64,000 nucleotides of DNA from Desmospora profundinema (GTDB taxonomy: Bacteria > Bacillota > Bacilli > Thermoactinomycetales > DSM-45169): the NCBI RefSeq assembly GCF_031454155.1, contig NZ_JAVDQG010000009.1:1-64000 (forward strand), written 5' to 3'. The notes under the pieces are model-generated. The model was not told where the DNA came from and searched no databases. It saw only the letters and a program-made list of their open reading frames with translations. Position numbers and translations under genes: made by a program. The stretch's first letter is position 1, and the number at the start of each line of letters is the position of its first letter. Shown here one piece after another: positions 61,012 through 64,000 of this stretch.

Positions 61012-61404
61012 GTGGGCGTTGCAGCTGTCCAGGTGAACAAATGTTGGCGAATACCCTTGGAGGGAGAGATTTACCGGATTCAGGTGGAGGAACGTCTGGG
61101 GTTCCGTATGTTGCGAATCAATGATCGATTGCAACGTCTCTATCCACCCGGCTTTTCTTCGGGAGGCGATACGCAAAACCGTTTCCACTGGATTCCGTTT
61201 CTTCTGCAGGGACATCAGTGCCATCTGTACCTGTTATGGCGGGAACATTCCTTTTCCCTGACATCGAAACCTCTTTTGTTGCACTGTGATTTGGTGCTGG
61301 ATGGGCGGTCGGTGGAAACGGGGAAATCCGTGAGTGAAGATACCTTGGGTTTAACACCCAATTGGATGCAAACGAACCAAGCGGATCCCGGGTCTTTATC
61401 CTAA
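61012..61404 (+). CDS. Hypothetical protein, beta-rich
   Basis: Predicted 130-residue soluble protein, mostly beta strands by pattern (CWRIPLEGEIYRIQVEER, HCDLVLDGRSVETGKSV). No family recognised. The GTG at 61012 follows AGGTG; a TTG at 61006 is the alternative. Stands alone between pilMNO and convergent genes. Confidence 0.55.
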   Translation: MGVAAVQVNKCWRIPLEGEIYRIQVEERLGFRMLRINDRLQRLYPPGFSSGGDTQNRFHWIPFLLQGHQCHLYLLWREHSFSLTSKPLLLHCDLVLDGRSVETGKSVSEDTLGLTPNWMQTNQADPGSLS

Positions 61405-61432
61405 AACGGCAACAATTCTGCGATTTAAAGAT

Positions 61433-61462
61433 GAAAAAACCTTCCCGATCGGGAAGGTTTCA
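61433..61462. terminator. Terminator, possibly bidirectional
   Basis: GAAAAAACCTTCCCGAT and ATCGGGAAGGTTTC are complementary; A run on the left, T run on the right. Confidence 0.82.
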
Positions 61463-61490
61463 TTGATGGGGGAACATGCGGTTGGAGTGT

Positions 61491-62342
61491 TTATGGTTCC
61501 TGCCGCCTTTCATTCATGGCAGCTTCTTCCCCGAATGAGGCTGCCACTTCCTGCATTGCAAATGAGGCGTTTTCCCAGGCTTCCCATTCATACAAACTGG
61601 GGACCCGAAAATCCTCAGTTGTTGCCAGATTTCGGGCACGTCGGGACTCTCGCTCCAAGCGGAATGCCAGTTGATGAAACCGGGCACGCAGATTGGATTC
61701 CATGGAGCCATTGGCTTGTTCGCGGCAGTATTGGAGACAGTTTGGACACATCATCCATTTGAGGGCGCCATCCACATAGACATCAGCAAAGATGGCACCG
61801 GGATAAAAGTGATCGTTTACTTCACAGAAGTCGCAATACAGTTCGTTTTTCCCGGTCATAAAACCCAGCTTGACACTTACTTGCCGTAGTTCTTGTTCCT
61901 GGTGTACATCTTTTTGTTTCTTTCTTTCTACCAGTTGGAAAAATTGTTCCATCCATTCTTTCCATTTGAGATGAGAGAGGGGGTTTTTTTGCTTCAATGA
62001 GCGGAATTGGAATATGATTTTGGCGAAAGCTTTCTTCCATGGATTGTTTTCATTTCCGCTGTTTTCGTTATTTTTTCGATGTCCAGGTTCCAAAAGGATC
62101 AATTCCAGCGCTGGTGTAACCAGATCCGAGTCCTGGGAGGCCTTGTCGTGGTGGATTCGACCGATTTGTTTTTCGGAAAACCAATAATCCCCGTTCTTTT
62201 TTACGCACCCTAAGCGACCTTCCCCTGCTTGCCTCCGCAATTCCTCTTCAGGAATGTCCAGTATCTGTGCAGCCTTTTCCAATGGCATGAGGATTTCCGA
62301 CTGATGAACGTGCGGCTCCTGTCCCTGGTCGTGAAACGTCAT
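61491..62342 (-). CDS. HTH- and zinc-finger-containing hypothetical protein
   Basis: Predicted 283-residue protein. Near the start a MerR/excisionase-like HTH pattern occurs (MPLEKAAQILDIPEEELRRQAGEGRLGCVKKNGDYWFSEKQI, about residues 16-60). The middle is charged and helical. Near residue 175 to 215, YCDFCEVNDHFYPG and MMCPNCLQYC give two CxxC pairs, a probable zinc site. Start uncertain: ATG 62342 (AAAGGGG upstream) is used, while TTG codons at 62399 and 62387 behind AGGAGG would extend it by 15-19 residues. It may be a nucleic-acid-binding regulator. Confidence 0.6.
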   Translation of the reverse strand: MTFHDQGQEPHVHQSEILMPLEKAAQILDIPEEELRRQAGEGRLGCVKKNGDYWFSEKQIGRIHHDKASQDSDLVTPALELILLEPGHRKNNENSGNENNPWKKAFAKIIFQFRSLKQKNPLSHLKWKEWMEQFFQLVERKKQKDVHQEQELRQVSVKLGFMTGKNELYCDFCEVNDHFYPGAIFADVYVDGALKWMMCPNCLQYCREQANGSMESNLRARFHQLAFRLERESRRARNLATTEDFRVPSLYEWEAWENASFAMQEVAASFGEEAAMNERRQEP

Positions 62343-62425
62343 GGTGCTTGTAGCCCCTTTCTGTTCCGGGATGCCTTGGTTTTCCAAATTCGACTCCAAT
62401 CCCCTCCTTTTCCTTCTTTGAGCAT

Positions 62426-62451
62426 AAAAAAGATCAACCTTTTGGTTGATC
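62426..62451 (-). terminator. Terminator overlapping the end of the gene above it
   Basis: GATCAACC and GGTTGATC pair around four bases, with TTTTTT following on the minus strand. The stem includes the last codons of the gene ending at 62434. Confidence 0.85.
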
Positions 62452-62814
62452 CGTCGTTGAGTAAAGGTGGGTCCGCAACCGCGCCAATCCTTGGTTCCAC
62501 CATTGATTTTCTTCCTCAGTCCGCATTTGGGAGACGATACGGTTTTGATCCAGCAGCCATTTCCAAAAGCCGTCTTCGGTATCGTCAAAGGGAGTGCCTG
62601 CCGCTTGATACAATATCCAAATTTTGGGGTGGGCGTTATTCCAGAGAGCCGTTGGATCCGGTTCATCTATGATCGGATATAAGGTCGGCTTAATTCCCCG
62701 CCACAGGTGGACCGCTTGTTCCACCTCCGCAACACCGATTGTCACCATCGATTCCCGACAGGCTGTGCGTTCGTCGACAGGGGACAGATCTGTCCAAAAT
62801 CCTTTGCCGTTCAT
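62434..62814 (-). CDS. Hypothetical protein, Trp-rich
   Basis: Predicted 126-residue soluble protein with many Trp (HLWRGIKPTLYPIIDEP, DGFWKWLLDQN, NQWWNQGLARL). No family recognised. AGGGAGGGG lies five bases before the ATG. Upstream of the HTH/zinc gene on the same strand but separated from it by a terminator. Confidence 0.6.
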   Translation of the reverse strand: MNGKGFWTDLSPVDERTACRESMVTIGVAEVEQAVHLWRGIKPTLYPIIDEPDPTALWNNAHPKIWILYQAAGTPFDDTEDGFWKWLLDQNRIVSQMRTEEENQWWNQGLARLRTHLYSTTDQPKG

Positions 62815-63029
62815 GAACGCCCCTCCCTTATGTCTAGTTTATTCACGCTGGATGACAGGTTTGGCGGGTGGGAAAGGTGTCTGTTGGACATCGGATATTT
62901 CGGGGTAGGAAACAACCGGACTGGTTTGATTCCATCCTATCACGACAGATGGATGGATGAAAGTGTTATTTCATTGCAAACAATCCGACCATCCCTGCAA
63001 TTTTCCCTCCGACTTCCCTGTTTCTGTGG

Positions 63030-63035
63030 TATAAT
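63030..63035 (+). promoter_or_regulatory. -10 box before the structured RNA
   Basis: A consensus TATAAT, preceded by a poor -35 region (the bases 17 upstream read CTCCGA). It is placed to start transcription at about 63042, the start of the structured element. Confidence 0.55.
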
Positions 63036-63041
63036 AAGGAT

Positions 63042-63263
63042 GAAATGAGGGGTATCCGTAGCGAGACGACCGGGGGAACAAAAGCGATCCAGGAGAGACT
63101 TGTGCTGGTAGGTACAGCCATTACCCATACCATATCGCCACTTCTTTCCGGAACGGAAAGTGGAAGCTTAAGTGGTGCCGACCTCCAAGTCTGTTTTTCT
63201 ATTTTGAATAACAGACAATGCCTCCGCCCAGACCGACCCAGGCAATACCCTGGGTCTTCTTTT
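63042..63263 (+). ncRNA. Candidate structured RNA or leader with terminator
   Basis: Between a TATAAT box and a terminator lies a string of stems: the repeat core AGCGAGAC...GGGGGAACAAAAGCGATCCAGG...GAGACTTGTGCT (63059-63107), GCTG/CAGC (63103-63118), CCACTTCTTTCCG/CGGAAAGTGG (63138-63163), GTCTGT/ACAGAC (63190-63216) and GACCCAGG/CCTGGGTC followed by TTCTTTT (63235-63263). It is either a free small RNA of about 220 bases or a terminating leader of the LOV-phosphatase gene. No known riboswitch consensus fits. Confidence 0.5.
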
Positions 63264-63370
63264 ACCTTTTTAAAGGGATTTTTGGGGGCGAACCGGCCCG
63301 GACACCTGCGTATGGGAGGCTCAGACACAATTTTGTACGGGGGCAGGGCCCTCGAGTGGCTGACATTGGA

Positions 63371-64000
63371 ATGGGTCGATGGGAACCTGGGGAAGAGGTG
63401 TCGGGATTGGAACTTCTTTTGGAAAAACAATTTGCCGCCGCGATGGATCATCTGCCAGCGGGTGTGTGCATCACCGATCCTAGACTGCCGGATAATCCCG
63501 TCATCTATGTCAATCCCGGCTTTACCAAGTTGACGGGTTATTCAGCGGAAGAAGTGGTCGGAAAGAATTGCCGATTTCTCCAATGTGAAAACACCGATCC
63601 GGCGGCGGTTGAAAAAATTCGGTCTGCCCTAGAGAAACGGGAACCGGTCAAGGTCGTTCTACTGAATCGGCGAAAAAACGGAGTCCCTTTTTGGAACGAA
63701 CTAAAGGTGAATCCCGTTTGGGATGAAGAGGGGAATCTGGTTCATTTCGTTGCCATGCAAACCGATGTGACGGTTCGAGTCGAAGCCAAACGGGATCTGG
63801 CTCTAGCGGCAAAAGTACAGAGGACGATGTTGCCTGTACCGATGGAAAATGAATTTCTGCGCCTCGAGACGCTGTATCGACCCTATGGGTTTATCAGCGG
63901 GGACAGCTATGATTTCCATTGGAACGAGAGCGAAGAGAAATTATTCGGATATCTGTTTGATGTGATGGGACACGGTGTGGCAACAGCGTTACAAACTTCG
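63371..64000 (+). CDS. LOV-domain photoreceptor PP2C phosphatase, truncated by window end
   Basis: The first 210 residues are visible. A LOV domain spans about 22-130: VNPGFTKLTGYSAEEVVGKNCRFLQ carries the flavin-adduct Cys67, followed by NRRKNGVPFWNELKVNPVWDEEGN and FVAMQTDVT. After a linker (LALAAKVQRTML) comes the start of a SpoIIE/RsbU-type PP2C domain (SGDSYDFHW, FDVMGHGVATAL). It would be a blue-light-controlled serine phosphatase acting on an anti-sigma-antagonist in stress or sporulation signalling. The start is uncertain: ATG 63371 has a weak site, GTG 63398 and TTG 63407 follow GGGGAAGAGG. Confidence 0.85.
   Translation, partial: MGRWEPGEEVSGLELLLEKQFAAAMDHLPAGVCITDPRLPDNPVIYVNPGFTKLTGYSAEEVVGKNCRFLQCENTDPAAVEKIRSALEKREPVKVVLLNRRKNGVPFWNELKVNPVWDEEGNLVHFVAMQTDVTVRVEAKRDLALAAKVQRTMLPVPMENEFLRLETLYRPYGFISGDSYDFHWNESEEKLFGYLFDVMGHGVATALQTS

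Overview
The window looks like a chromosome segment of an endospore-forming, Gram-positive Firmicute, most likely Thermoactinomycetaceae (Desmospora/Kroppenstedtia-like). Pointers are a GerA/GerB/GerC germinant receptor operon, LiaFSR, YugN, the nifS / nadB-nadC-nadA arrangement known from Bacillus, strong AAGGAGG ribosome sites, frequent TTG/GTG starts and intrinsic terminators after most transcription units. The family assignment is inference; spore-forming Firmicute is well supported.

Layout. 1-1664: 3' end of a 5S rRNA followed by a seven-tRNA array (Ser, Phe, Thr, Trp, Cys, Leu, Arg), interrupted by a small membrane protein gene and an opposite-strand yugN-like gene. 1712-3803: TetR regulator with two membrane proteins. 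4011-7860: a GH18-like protein whose catalytic motif is degenerate, and a secreted subtilase. 8559-12499 (minus strand): LiaFSR cell-envelope stress system and mnmA. 12997-26010: TVP38 protein, TPR protein, SDR, PQQ-type sugar dehydrogenase lipoprotein, an OmpR-type two-component pair next to an MMPL exporter, a PiT phosphate transporter with its DUF47 partner, and a Zn-phospholipase-C-like protein. 26203-35938: DUF2935 protein, gerABC, inositol monophosphatase, PepV, AI-2E-family permease and an acidic secreted protein.

36487-48307 is the most unusual part. After an MFS transporter and a divergent cysE comes an RRNPP-like (HTH+TPR) regulator and then a tightly packed operon: cupin, free-standing methionyl-tRNA-synthetase-like protein, cytoplasmic type-1 periplasmic-binding-fold protein, SidA/IucD-family N-hydroxylase, class III aminotransferase, DAO-family FAD oxidase, a small protein and a SIS-domain protein. 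An N-hydroxylase, cupin + MetRS-like protein and FAD oxidase is the enzyme set known to build N-N (hydrazine) bonds in s56-p1, and in part triacsin and pyrazofurin/formycin, biosynthesis. Here the usually fused cupin-MetRS is split into two genes and there is no NRPS/PKS. I read it as an undescribed Firmicute hydrazine-forming natural-product cluster.

48319-53666: Lrp regulator, cysteine desulfurase and the divergent NAD operon nadBCA. 53673-56778: an AT-rich, decayed polymorphic-toxin (RHS/WapA-like) island with fragments on both strands, a toxin C-terminal end, an adjacent immunity-type gene, a SUKH/SMI1-like gene and small membrane proteins. 56920-60866: L,D-transpeptidase and a pilMNO cassette. 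61012-64000: uncharacterised genes, then a promoter, a structured RNA with its own terminator, and a gene running off the right edge that encodes a LOV blue-light sensor joined to a SpoIIE/RsbU-type PP2C phosphatase. A core sequence in that RNA recurs inside a long palindrome at 12762-12883.
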